64,000 nucleotides of DNA, from positions 1,240,001-1,304,000 of the forward strand of contig JARWMV010000238.1 in NCBI GenBank assembly GCA_030998015.1, given 5' to 3'. The DNA comes from Ceratorhiza oryzae-sativae (taxonomy: Eukaryota > Basidiomycota > Agaricomycetes > Cantharellales > Ceratobasidiaceae). Shown here one piece after another: positions 12,060 to 23,560 of this stretch (its first letter is position 1; the number at the start of each line of letters is the position of its first letter). Position numbers and translations under genes: made by a program. Under the pieces are notes generated by a model that saw only the letters and a program-made list of their open reading frames with translations, was not told the DNA's origin and ran no database searches.

Positions 12060-13381
12060 TTAAACGTTATTTTCTGGAGCTGGTGCGCTTTTCTCCTCGA
12101 CGAGTTCGGGTGTAGATATAGAAAGACTAGGTTCTCCAGCGGCGACCGCTTCGCCAGACACCCGAACCCCTCCTCGGTGCCCACTTTGATTGTCAGGCAA
12201 TGTCCGGTCATCACGGCTTGGATGCGATCCGTCCCTGGATGAAGACTGAGAACCATACGGAGAGTGACCCCAGCCTCTATGACCTCCCCAGTATCTGCCC
12301 CTATAAGGCCGCCGGCCATCTCCGCCGAAGCCACGAGCACCGCCGTCCCGAGAACGCCAATCGCTCCACTGTTGCTGGGGCGTCCCAGTACCTGAGCCTG
12401 AGCGCCAGGACTGGGGTTCTATGGCCAAAGGGACAGATCTCCCCTTTTGGTTCCCGGTATGAACCCGGCCGCCACCTCTGTGCGGATAGAACCCGCGCGA
12501 ACGCGAAGGATAGGGTGACACGGCCACATTTGTCGGGGGCGGCAAAGGCGCCTCATGGAAATCCGCCTTGCGGATGGATGCAAGAATGTTTTCGATCTCG
12601 TCGTGCGTGTAGTCTGGTGAAGGATGGGGGAGAATGTGGTACACCCGATTGAATCCCTCGGAAGAGTTGATAGGGACGAAATCTCGGGCAAAGCGGGAGA
12701 GAACTATAAATGGTTGAGGATGGTTATTGGTCGGGCATTACCAGTTTAATCTATTCGCTCACCTTCCTGTGCTACTTCAGGAGTCTTAATCGTTGGATGA
12801 TCCGCACCTGCTCAAGGGTTTGTTATAAGACATATAGCCCGTGGCTGAAACCAGCTGAACGAACGCGTTGCTAGCCTTTCACTACACATCTATTGTAAAG
12901 CAACATGGTAGGGATGGGTGCTTGAGTGGCAACTGGATGACGCTTACCTCATAAGGTGTGTCCATCTGTACGCCCCATATTTCAACATTTGGGTACTCGT
13001 GCGCAATCTCAATCCAAGTCCGACGCTGACTAGGGTTGCAAACAAAGTCAACTATTCGGCAAATTCGCTTTGAGTTTAGTCCACCTTACCCTGGGTCAAT
13101 ATTCGTTCGATCAACGCAAACAGACTGACCCCTAGCGAGGGCAGCACGCACTGCATTCTCAACATTTCGGCGCTTTCCAAGCTCGTCCTGGTTACAACGT
13201 CGAAATTCGGGAAATTCCCGCTGAAGGGCGTTAGCAAATGTAGACTATAAATAGGTGTAAATGATTGCAGGACGACGCGGCAAACAAATTCACTTGCTTT
13301 TCCTGAGCCCACAAGTCCACACAATACCATCACCACAAGAACTTTCGGAGTTGGTTCCTCGACTACGATGCTAGTGCTCAT
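12060..13381 (-). CDS. P-loop polynucleotide-kinase-like ATPase with RG-rich tail
   Basis: Six exons (13298-13381, 13090-13244, 12948-13029, 12865-12889, 12763-12807, 12060-12703) give 344 residues with all phases agreeing. Residues 18-30 carry the Walker A motif VLCGLVGSGKST. The first intron (13245-13297) is GC-AG and lies exactly between the Lys and Ser/Thr of that motif. Downstream are CNQDELGKRR, CVDRTNIDPGQRRTW, IWGVQMDTPYE and HPTIKTPE, the pattern of PNK/AAA_33-type kinases that also occur fused to aprataxin-like domains in fungi and plants. The last 200 residues have no further enzyme domain. They are Arg/Gly/Ser-rich (GGRRPYRGRYWGG), which is typical of nucleic-acid binding. The likely role is phosphorylation of, or ATP-driven action on, nucleic-acid ends (inferred). 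Confidence 0.85.
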
Positions 13382-13706
13382 GGTGGTGGCGGTTGGGGGT
13401 CGATGACAAGCGCCGTGCGTCTGTTTGGCTTCTTGGGGGTGACTACTTCTGTCGAAATCTGCTCCACCTATTCAAATTACAAATAGCTAAGAGCCCGTAG
13501 AATACTAAGAATAGCCTCACCATGGTTAAACGATTTGTTAGCCTCTTATGATGTAACATACCGGCTTCTATTGCCTTATTAAGAACACTTGCGCCTTGGT
13601 TGGTGTATCAGATTTGTCCGCGTTTGGAATCGTCCATCATCGATTACTCTGACGCCACCCCTTTCAAAACTCGACCACGTTTTCACGCCAGTCTCATCCG
13701 GTCAAT

Positions 13707-15549
13707 ATGATTGGAAACACCGCTCGTTGGGGGCCTGCACTCCAAGACTATGATCTAGACTCACTCGGGTCGCTTCTTTACAGAAATATCTCGTCATTTC
13801 GAGATCTACTATCGACGGCCCAGAAGGTTGTCGGCTCTCCAGCGTCCGCGACATGTTCGATGCTTGAAAATCTCCTGCTAGTCACTCAATTCCCAGCTGA
13901 ACTAGCAGCCATCGATAGCCCATCGCTGGCCATGATTTGTATTAAACTGATGCGAAGTTACACTGAACGGAATAGAGTAAGTCCAACTCGATTTATATTC
14001 ACGAACAACAGCTCATCGATGTTATCCATCAAGTTATTTGACCATGTATATGGTCTTCGTTGCGTGCAATTGTTATCCCTGACTCTTCAGGTGGATATCC
14101 TAAGGAGCAGAGGGCTGCTTGCTAGAGCGACACCGTATATCAGCAAACTGAATCCCCAAACTGTTGAATTCTGGCTTGCCGACAACGCTGCTCGCGAGGC
14201 CGCTAAGATTAATCTCATATCTCCAAATATTCACTTCCAATTCTGGAGTGCCGATATCCAATACGATGATAGGCTATTTTTACTGCGGACGTTCTGGGAA
14301 GCTCGAAAAGAGCTATACTGGATTTGTGAACGTGTTTCGGGCATACAGGGATGGATAGTGATATTCGCTGTAATATGGCTCCCACTCGTTTACGAGCCGA
14401 CTCAGATGTGAGCCGACTCGGCGTTTTGGGTTGTTTGTTGAGATCCTAACGCATGATAGGGATCCTGTTCTCTATTACCGACTCAAAGACATCATATGCC
14501 GGTACTCTCTAGCTGCAAAAGATGACGGTACACACCCAGCTGCTCCAACTATTGTTCGTTGGCTTCACAACCAATTAGATGCACAAGGCCACACGAACCC
14601 TCTCGCTTCCATTTGTGTTGACCGCCAGGACATCGGAGAAATGCCAAAGTTTCGAGGTGCGCTCACCGCGCGCTTGAATGAATCTGGAAAAGGTCGATTA
14701 GATCCGAATATCGCCGCTACGCTGCTCGAATTCTTTGTCGGGTATTATGTGCGCTCGTCCGAGGCGTCGTTCATAAGTCCTGAGCTCCAGCATCTGATCG
14801 AAGCTGCGTACAATCGAATATGGCTGGAGGTTGAAGACGCGCGCTGCCTATTCAGCTTGGATCACCGAATTGATACTGGCGACCTGGTGTATGCCTTCTT
14901 ACAGATCTTGTCGCCTATATTACTGTGGGTACATTTTACAGTCATACAAGGTTTAGGAGTAACCAGCGGTTCACAGGAAGCGAAGCGCACCCACGCAAGG
15001 GCATGGAAATTCTTTAGCGAGCTCAAAAGCTATCGCCGAAGCCCTGCAAAATATTGACTGGATCAGTTTGATGGGACGTGTCGTTTTGATGCCAACTCTT
15101 CCGATCAATGGCCAACCCATATCGGCCGTGGAATATGGTGAGAGTGCATTTGCAGCGATTAAAGGATTCACTTACCAGAATTTTAACTAGTGCAAATCAA
15201 AAGGGACTGGGTGACAACAGACGAGATAGAAAGACATTGCAGGCACCTAGCTGCCTATGAACAGAGCGCCTTTCTTCCCCTTTTCACAACTTTCTCAGAC
15301 TGGAAGAAGACATACGAGTTTATTCAGCTTCAACGGAGTATCAGCGAGCAAACCAGGGCCAAAGAGCACTTTAGTAGAACGGAAAAAGTATGGGCCATTG
15401 TTGGCCAAACTTTTGGGTTTGAGCAGGTCATTGCCAATCGGTGCACATACACAGGTTGCCTAACCTCGGGAATTGCCCACACGACCTTTGGGGCTTGCGG
15501 GAACTGTTGCAAGACTTATTACTGTAGTCAATACTGTCAAGCAGCGTGA
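13707..15549 (+). CDS. MYND zinc-finger protein, domain incomplete at repeat boundary
   Basis: Exons 13707-13976, 14034-14407, 14460-14924, 14977-15137 and 15191-15545 join in phase to about 541 residues. The introns are 57, 52, 52 and 53 nt with GT-AG ends; the first is in frame and could be retained. The body is helical and Leu-rich (LYRNISSFRDLLSTAQK...), as in the large family of basidiomycete MYND proteins. The C-terminal finger reads C-x4-C ... CGNCCKTYYCSQYCQAA. The normal ending (His-Trp or Asp-Trp, then His and Cys) is missing. The unspliced frame stops at 15547-15549. A GTGAGT donor at 15546 and acceptor at 15602 could add an exon, but its translation lacks the finger's last ligands. 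Repeat-like DNA follows at once, so the 3' end was probably lost by insertion. Confidence 0.75.
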
Positions 15550-16349
15550 GTTCAGTAGAAAATTTATTTTTAGATCAGATTTTAACCCTTGTGCTTGTGC
15601 AGCCACCTCTGCTCAGGAGCTTGGAACTCACATATGTGGGCTTGCTGTTTGGAAAGAATCAAATCAAATTTGCATTGCAGTTGATAGCATAATTTAAATA
15701 GTGTGGCAATGTGCAATATGGACCAAATGATGAGTCTGACTTTGTTATTTGGGACACATGTATTATTTGGTTCTGTTAGAAAAATGGGACCTATAGCAAT
15801 GACCTGCACTAACTTGAAACCACCCTATAGCTATACAGGTAATACTAGAACTTGATTGAGAATGTTGTCTCACCAACTGTATGGGATGGGGTCACAAGGC
15901 TTGGATGAAGCTGAGAAATGTTTGAATTTGGTTCTCAGGGAGTGATTACAGTGCTTGTGTGTGGCTTGACTGTACAGTACTGCTTGCTTATATGTGTTGG
16001 TAAAATTTTCATGTATCTTTGCCTTTATTTGTTTATTCACTTGTTTACCTGGTTTCCTGGTGGATTTGCAAAAGGTTATGAGCCCCAGTATTTCCTACAT
16101 GAGCTAAACTCAACTATACCTGGAATCTGCAAACTTAAATTCTTACCACTACACCTTGGCAAGTGCCAAAGGTTGGCAGCTACCACATCTGGGAGACCAA
16201 AGGTGTCACTGAGGGATCAGGGGTTGGCAGAGGGTGCCAGGCAGAAAGTTGAGGTGGTGTGGGGAAAGACACAGTAGAATCAGCTGAGTAGACCTGGAAG
16301 GGTGACAACATGCTTACCTGGTGTTCTTGGTGGTGTGGTTGGGGTCATC
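15550..16349. other. AT-rich repeat-like flank, no gene
   Basis: CpG is scarce and the base composition resembles the transposon island rather than the MYND gene. No coding frame is longer than about 120 codons. The segment GTGCCAAAGGTTGGCAGC (about 16161-16178) and its surroundings look like non-autonomous or LTR sequence, but I could not pair the ends. It ends at the GTCATC repeat that precedes LTR-A. Confidence 0.35.
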
Positions 16350-17604
16350 TGTTATGGATTACTAACATTTTCTATTATTTTAGTCTGCTCTGCCAACCTC
16401 AAGCAATGCCTCTGTAGTTAATTTGTGAAATACTTGAATTTGTATGCACTCCAAATTGTACTATTTTCCATTCCATTAAATAGTACAAATTTCCCACTTT
16501 CCAACACATATTTTATTAGGTTTTTACAATAAGATCTCAGGGAGATACAGAGGTTGCAATATTTCCTCTTATCAGGAGATATTGATTACAACATTGCACT
16601 GCTCATATCTCAGCAACTGCTTGCTCTATCAAAGCAATCTTATGCTCTATCGATAGCTAATCTTCAGTGGTATCTGCTGCCCAAAGATCCTTGCAATCCA
16701 CCAGATCCTTGCACCAGAATGGCCCAAAGATCATTAGAATCTTACTGGACTATCAATCAAGATCTAATGACTCAAGTGAGTCAGGAGAGCCTTCCAAATT
16801 GATCTAGAAGCTTCTCTGACTCACTTTATGACTCACTGAGATGTAGCCTCTGTTCATTACATGTATATACTATGATAATATGATTTACAAGCCAATAGCA
16901 GGTCTCAGATGCATCAATGCCTTTGATCCACACCCTGTCTTTACTCTCTTATCCTATACTGGGCTAGGGTGTACTCCAAGTATAGCAGTACCCTCTTTTG
17001 ATGATTGCACTGGCATGCATGCATCTATTTGGCTCTGGAATGCCCTCCTCAGGGTATAAAAGGACCTCCTCTGGGGCCCTTCCAGACCACCTCCTCCTCC
17101 TCTACTCTACTCAACCCAGGCTGGTTATTGGTTTCTTTTCCCTTTCTATTTTCTCTTGTCTGTGTGTGATTTCTTATATAACTAGTACTGAGGAATAAAG
17201 TACCATATTAGTTATATACTGTCTGATTCATTGTATCTTATATACAGAGATATATAAGGATACAATATTGCCTGATTGAGCATGACATTAAGTACCAGCT
17301 ATTAGAGGAAATCTAAGTACCTGTAGCTGAGGAAGTACATGCATTAGGCAGCCCTCCATCTATCCTATAAGCTATCACTTAAGACTAGTATTAAGATTAG
17401 TATCAGTTAGTCCAAGTGACTAGGGCTGAACTATATTTAAGATATCTAAGGGAACCTGACCATAGTAGTCTTGCTCTTTATACCTATAAATTAGTCAGTT
17501 TACACTGTGAAAGATTAAGACTACCTTGAGTGTTACTTGATCACATTGCAACTACTTTGAACCTTCTTACTCTAGTCTAAGAAGTATTGAGTACAATTAG
17601 TGTA

Positions 17605-17979
17605 TGTTGACAACAACAAGTCAGGTGATGAGAGAAATAGTAAGAAAAGAAAAGAACTTGTATTTGATGAGAGGTCAAGTTCTTGAGGAGCCCTCTGCAA
17701 ACTTGACCTGGTTTATATACATAGTACAAGCCACATCATAACAAACAAGTCTGTACAGTGAGTCACAACTGATAAGAGATAGAAGCAGTAGAAGCAACTG
17801 CGGAACTGTGGAATTTCACATCAGAGTTGAAATACATCTTGGTTGTTGGTCCGGAACATCCTCTGAATCACATGACACAGATATACCATAAAAGGCAAGT
17901 ATGTTTGAAGCTGGTCTCATAAAATGTAGTAAATTGAGAAAATATTATAGAGTGGATATATGCGTGTCAGTTTGTGACA
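17605..17979 (-). repeat. 3' LTR of element B
   Basis: 375 bases, nearly identical to 34314-34688. In minus sense it starts TGTCACAAACTGACACGC and ends GTTGTCAACA. The polypurine tract (GGGGGGAAG in minus sense, 17980-17988) abuts it, which fixes it as the 3' LTR. Confidence 0.92.
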
Positions 17980-18086
17980 CTTCCCCCCTTCAAGGCACGG
18001 GGGTCATGGGGTGCCTTTGGGTGTGACTTGACATAGTCAGCAATGAGTTCTGGTGCGTTCACCAGGTCATCATAGGTTAACCATTG

Positions 18087-20933
18087 TCACTCATCGTAGC
18101 CAAGCCACTTGACATAGTATTCAAAGATGTTAGATCTTTTGTTGTATTGTGACTTTATGATCTGTTCCACTTCAAATTCTTCTTCCCCTTCCGGAGTTAC
18201 CACAGGTGGTGGTGGGGGAACCTGACAGCCATAGGGGTCGTCTTTATATTTGGTGAGGAGTGAGACATGAAACACTGGGTGTATTTTCATGGTTATTGGT
18301 AGGTCCAGTTTGTAGGCATGTGTGCCATGTTGTGCTACCACCTTGAATGGTCCAACTCTTTTGTGGGCCAGTTTCCTGGAGGCCTGCTGTGTCCGTATGT
18401 TTTTGGTATCAAGCCAGACTTTGTCTCCCACCTTAATAGCTTCAGGAGTCCAATGCGTCTGGTCATAGTATTCCTTGATCCTCTGGTTTGCTATTTCCAG
18501 GGCTGCCTTAAGTTCGTCATGGCCCTTTTGGAGCCATTCTGCATGGTTGTCTGCTAAAGGGAGTTCTGGTTCCTCCCTGTCCCCAACTGCTAGCCTTGGG
18601 TGGAAACTGTAGTTTGCAAAGAATGGTGATTTGCCAGTTGAGGCGTTGACACCATTATTGTAGGCAAATTCAGCCAATGGTAGGAGCAAGACCCAGTCGT
18701 CTTGTCTGTCTGATACATAGTGTCTGATGTACCCTTCCACTACTTGGTTGGCCTGTTCAGACTGGCCATCTGTCTGAGGGTGGTATGCTGTGGAGTAGGA
18801 GGGTTTTATATCAAGTTGTTTGTATAAGTGCCTTAAGAATTTGGATGCAAAGTTGGGGCCACAGTCTGAGATTGTTTTCTGTGGTAACCCATGAAGTTTC
18901 CATACATATGTTAGGAACAAGTTGGTGCAATCCATAGCACTGGCTTCCAATTGACATGGAATAAAGTGGACCATTTTTGTCAGGCGGTCGACAACTGTAA
19001 ATATGGCATCAAACCCCTCTGACAGGGGTAGCCTGGTGATCAGATCATAAGTAATTTCCTCCCAAGGTTTTTCTGGCGCGGGTATTGGGTTTAGGAGCCC
19101 TGGGGGAACTTGGTTGCTGTGCTTGTTCCTGATGCATGACTCGCAGTGTGTGACATATTCGTTGACTGATTTTTTCATTGATAACCACGTGTATTTGTGA
19201 TTTAACAATTCATATGTTCTGAACTGTCCTGGGTGTCCTGCTGCTGGGCTGTCGTGATGGCTTTCGATGACCAGTTTGCAAAGTTCTTTGTTATTTGGGA
19301 CATAGATTCTGCCCTTGTGTCGTAAGAGTCCTTTGTCCCATTCCCAATCTTTGACCTTCTCATTGTCATCTAGGGCTTTTAGGACTTTTGATAGGTGTTC
19401 ATCCCCTGGGATAGCATCCCTAATGAGTTGTTCCAGGTCATTGTCTGGCATGATTGCTTGCAGGCATAGCGATTTCAGCTCCAAAAATTGGTTTTGCACA
19501 AGCAGAGCTTGGCTCTCACCCCCCTCTTTAGGGATGTGTCTTGACAGCCTAGAGAGTATGTCTGCCTGGCCATTCTTTGCCCCTTCAATATATAGAATCT
19601 TGAATTCGAACCTGGATAAGAACTCATGCCACTGTGTGACTCGGCCATTCAGTGGCCAATTCGTCTTCCAATACTCCAAATTCTTGTGGTCACAAACAAT
19701 GTTTACTGGGTGTTCGGCCCCTTCTAGCAAATGACACCAGTGTTTGAGGGCCTTTATAATTGCCAGCATTTCTTTGTTGTAGATATCATAATTTCTTTCT
19801 GCTGGGACCATTGCCTTGGAGTAATAGGAAATTGGGTGGAGCATTCTGTCCTCTCCATATTGCAATAATACAGCACCTGTGGCATAGCCTGAGGTGTCCG
19901 TTTCCAAAATGAATGGTTTGTTGGGTTCTGGCTGAATTAGAAGGGGGGCTTCTTTTAATTTCTGCTTCAGCAGGTTCCATGCCTGATCCCTTTCTTCTGT
20001 CCATTCCCATTTTACATCCTTCTTGACAAGTTCATAAAGACATCTTGTAATTTTCGAAAAGTCTTTTATGAAGTGCCTCAACCAATTTGCAAACCCCAAC
20101 CCTTCCAGGACTTCGGTTGGGTTGGTAGGGGTTGGCCATTCGACAGCTTTTTCAACCTTGGCTGGGTCTACTTTAATTCCCTGGGGGGTCACTACTATTC
20201 CCAGGTAATCGACTTCAGTGACATCGAAAACACATTTCTCCAGGGTGCAATATAGGCCAGCTTTTTGGAGGCAACATAAGACTTCCTTGACATGTTCATC
20301 ATGTTCTTCTTGGTTTTTGGAGAATACTAATATGTCATCCATATAGATCACAACATAAATGCCCTTGATGTCTTGGAACTCTTCCCAGATCATGGCCATG
20401 AAGGTTCCCAGTGCGTTCTTTTGACCAAATTGCATGACTAAGGGCTCGTACAGCCCATATTTGGTCTTAAAAGCTGCTTTCCATTCGTCCCCTTCCCGAA
20501 TTCATATGAGGTTGAAGCCCCACTTTAGATCAAACTTGGTGAATATCTTTGCCCCATGCAGAGTCTCCACAATATCATTGATGTGTGGGAGTGGGTACAC
20601 ATTAGAGACTGTCATTTCATTTAGTCACCGGTAGTCAATGCACATGTGCAACTTCCCATTCTTCTTTTTGACAAATATGACTGGGGATGCCATTGGTGAC
20701 CTTGAGGGTCTGATATGCCCTGCTTTCAGTTGGTGGTCCAAGGTTTTGCGCAATTCTGCATCTTCCTTGACACCTACACTATATATGGGGCCATGCCTTG
20801 GCTTGGCATCTGGTTTTAAATCTATTTCCATATCCCACTTCCTATGGGGTGGTAAAGGCTGGATGTCATCTTCTTCAGCAAATATTTTCTTGAACTCCCT
20901 GTATTTGGTTGGGAGGGAATCTAAAGAATCCAA
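18087..20933 (-). pseudogene. Element B pol: reverse transcriptase, RNase H, integrase, chromodomain
   Basis: In minus sense the frame starts near 20933 with MDSLDSLPTKYREFKKIF and the RT motif KKKNGKLHMCIDYR. In-frame TGA codons interrupt it at 20625-20627 and 20502-20504; both sit where RT proteins normally have Arg. From 20435 it runs open for 782 codons. The motifs in order are YMDD (VVIYMDDILVFSKN), RNase H (ETDSGYATGAVL region), the integrase HHCC finger (H-H...CESC), the integrase core D-D-E with HPQTDGQSEQANQ, and the start of a chromodomain (YYVKWLGYDE). A further in-frame TGA at 18087-18089 cuts the chromodomain, whose continuation (QWLTYDDLVNA) is still readable. It is a host-genome retrotransposon relic, not a working gene. 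Confidence 0.9.
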
Positions 20934-20937
20934 CTGG

Positions 20938-21592
20938 TGTTATGACCTGCCTAGCAGACATAACCTAACAACCGAATATTGTACAGATTTATGGCATTTT
21001 TCCCAAAGCAGAACAAACCATAAACAAGATCACGTGATCTTGGCGCTTACCCAACGATTAAGCACCGGTGGTTACCCTGAACTCGCTCCAGCATTTCTCT
21101 CCCATGTTACTTGGAGCGAGGAGCGAGTTGTCACGTGACCTTGGCGCTTACTCAGCGATCAAGCGCTGGTGTTACCCTGAACTCGCTCCAGCATTTCTCT
21201 CCCATGTTACTTGGAGCGAGGAGCGAGTTGTCACGTGACCTTGGCGCTTATCCAGCGATTAAGCGCCTCTTAGTCCAAAAGTCACATGACCCTCAGACCT
21301 TGTGCGCTCTATAAGATTCGGAGCTGCACAAACTTAAGACAAAAATTACCTAACCTAGTACTATATAACCTAACTGCTGTAGAGTGCTTAGATAAGCCAC
21401 CGCAGCACCGCAGCCACAGTATATAAGGGGATAAAGCAAGACTGGACGCCTCAGCTTGCTTTATCTTGTCAACCACCATAGACCATAGCAAACACTGTAA
21501 CTAGAATGCTCAATACATACTGCATAGCACCAAACTGTCAACGCAGCCACTACTTAAGTGCTCCACAAGGGAGCCTCCAGAGGGTCACGACA
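20938..21592 (+). repeat. 5' LTR of element R with 100-base tandem duplication
   Basis: 655 bases against 578 in the 3' LTR. Part of the extra length is a direct repeat of a 100-base unit: GTTACCCTGAACTCGCTCC occurs at 21071 and again at 21171, each followed by a CACGTGACCTTGGCGCTTA block. The LTR carries several TCACGTGA/TCACATGA palindromes. Spaced repeats of AGCGATTAAGCGC type are also present. Confidence 0.9.
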
Positions 21593-21713
21593 TTATAAAG
21601 CAAGCTCTTAACTTAACTAGTGGCGAACATAAGTATACTACACAGATACTAAGGGCTGAGTACACGAGAAAACCAGCTAACTCCTGTGATACATAAGAGA
21701 ACATAAAGAAACT

Positions 21714-23482
21714 ATGTCACAGAGACCACAAACTCAATCTCAAAGCAGAGTGGCAAATAGTAGGCCACAATCACCCAAACCCATTGCTTCCCCAGAGGCT
21801 GAAGGTAACCCAGATGAGACCCTCCAAGGAATGCCAGGGGGGTTGCCACAAAACCCACAACCAGTGGCTCAACCCAACCCCACTCGGGCCCCCATCCTGG
21901 GAGGGGAAATAGGGGGAATACCACTCTGCAGCCCTCAACTGCCAATTCACCTGATAAATCCAGACCCAGAAGATATCTCAAATCCAGAGAGGGATGAGGT
22001 AGAAGATATGACCTGAACCATATACGAACAAGGCACGGCCTTGGCAGAAGAGGCAAGGACACAACCCCAGCCAGGTCCCGGAGCCATAGCCACTGCCAAC
22101 CCTATTCACACCATTGCCACAGCCATCAGGGCGGGGCTCAAGGAACTTAGAGACAATAATCATAGGGAACTAGAAAAGGCAATCACAGGTATAAATCAGT
22201 GTCAAATATCACTAACCCGACAAGAAGGAAACGTGGACTGGATGGTAAGGTCAATGGAAACATCCAACAAAAATGTCCTCTATGTGGCAAAGAACCAGGA
22301 CGACCTAAAAGCAGAAATGGGGAACCTGATAAAAGAATTAAAGGACATCTCCATGGAAATAAACCGGGTACTGGGAATGCAAGAGCGAAAGCTCGAAAGC
22401 TTAGAGAAGAAAACCGAAAACACAGGGGAGATCCTAATCGCACTAGAACAACAGGTAACCATCTAGGAAATGAGCTCCGGAAAACAACTGAAGCAGGAAG
22501 GCCAAGGGAAAGGACAGAAGAAACCAGGGGAAGAACTAGGGTGGTCATAGGAAGCCCCTCACGATCCCCCTCAGCCTCCCCAGTACGAACACCCTTTCTG
22601 GGAAGAACCTTCCAGGCTGAGTCCACAATAAGACCCCGAACAGAACCTCCATCCCAAGCAAACCAACCTACCCTTGCTGCAAACCACACTCCTAAGGAGG
22701 CGAGACTAGGGAGACCCAGCAAATTTAATGGGAAAAAGGGGAAGGAAGCAGAGAACTTCATAATCAGCATGGAACTTTTCTTTGCTGACTATGACGAATC
22801 AGCCTTTGATGACCGAAAAAAGATATCTGCTGTGCTAATGAACATGGAGGATGGGGAAGCAGCAAACTGGGCACAACCTTACCGCCAGAAACTACTAGCA
22901 GGCAAACACACAGGTATTCTTGCATCCTGGAAGGATTTCAGGAAGGGATTCCTGGATGCTTTTAATGACCCAGTCATAAAGGAAAAGACCATCCGGAAAC
23001 TAAGGAAATTAACACAGACCAAGAGTGCATTGGATTATGCTACCCAATTCCGGATCCTGATCCAAGAGGTAGACTGGAACCAGGAAGCCCTCAAGGACCA
23101 ATTCAGGGAAGGGTTAAAACCCAAAGTACGACAAGAGATCTTAAGGATTGAAGTACTGGCAAATGAGGCTGAAGGTCCATCATATACCTTAGATCAATTA
23201 ATTGACTTTGCCTGCAAAATGGACACATGCAGTTTGCAACCAGAAAATGAATACAAGGACCAGCAACTCATCAAATTCAACCTGGGCACCAGCAAAATAC
23301 AAACAAGGGGGAACAAGCCTTTAGGGACCAGCGGCAAACAGGGGAATACCCAAACCAACAACATGGTAAGGATACCAAACAGTGAAAAGGACAGGTGAAG
23401 GAAAGAAGGACTCTGTATCAAATGCAGTAAATCAGGGCATGTCCTGAAGGAGTGCCAGGCCAGTGGACCTACACAAAGCTAA
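21714..23482 (+). pseudogene. Element R gag with zinc knuckle, disrupted
   Basis: The ATG at 21714 opens a Gln/Pro-rich N-terminus. It stops at a TGA (22014), resumes in the same frame to a TAG (22464), and the main capsid part is in another frame (to 23398). That part contains the retrotransposon-gag signature (FNGKKGKEAENFIISMELFF, then DFRKGFLDAFNDP). After an in-frame TGA at 23396-23398 the knuckle CIKCSKSGHVLKEC (C-x2-C-x4-H-x4-C) is encoded at 23414-23455. There are three stops and at least one frame change, so the gene is inactive. Confidence 0.85.
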
Positions 23483-23560
23483 GATACAAGGGAAGGCCAG
23501 CAGACAAGTTGAGGAAGAAAGCAGCTCTGAGTCGGAAAACTAATTGGTCCTACCACTTCC

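Noticed and set aside
13977..14033. Retained in-frame sequence in the MYND gene instead of an intron
   Set aside because: It has a perfect GTAAGT donor and is 57 bases, so it was modelled as an intron; because it is in frame, retention cannot be excluded without RNA data.
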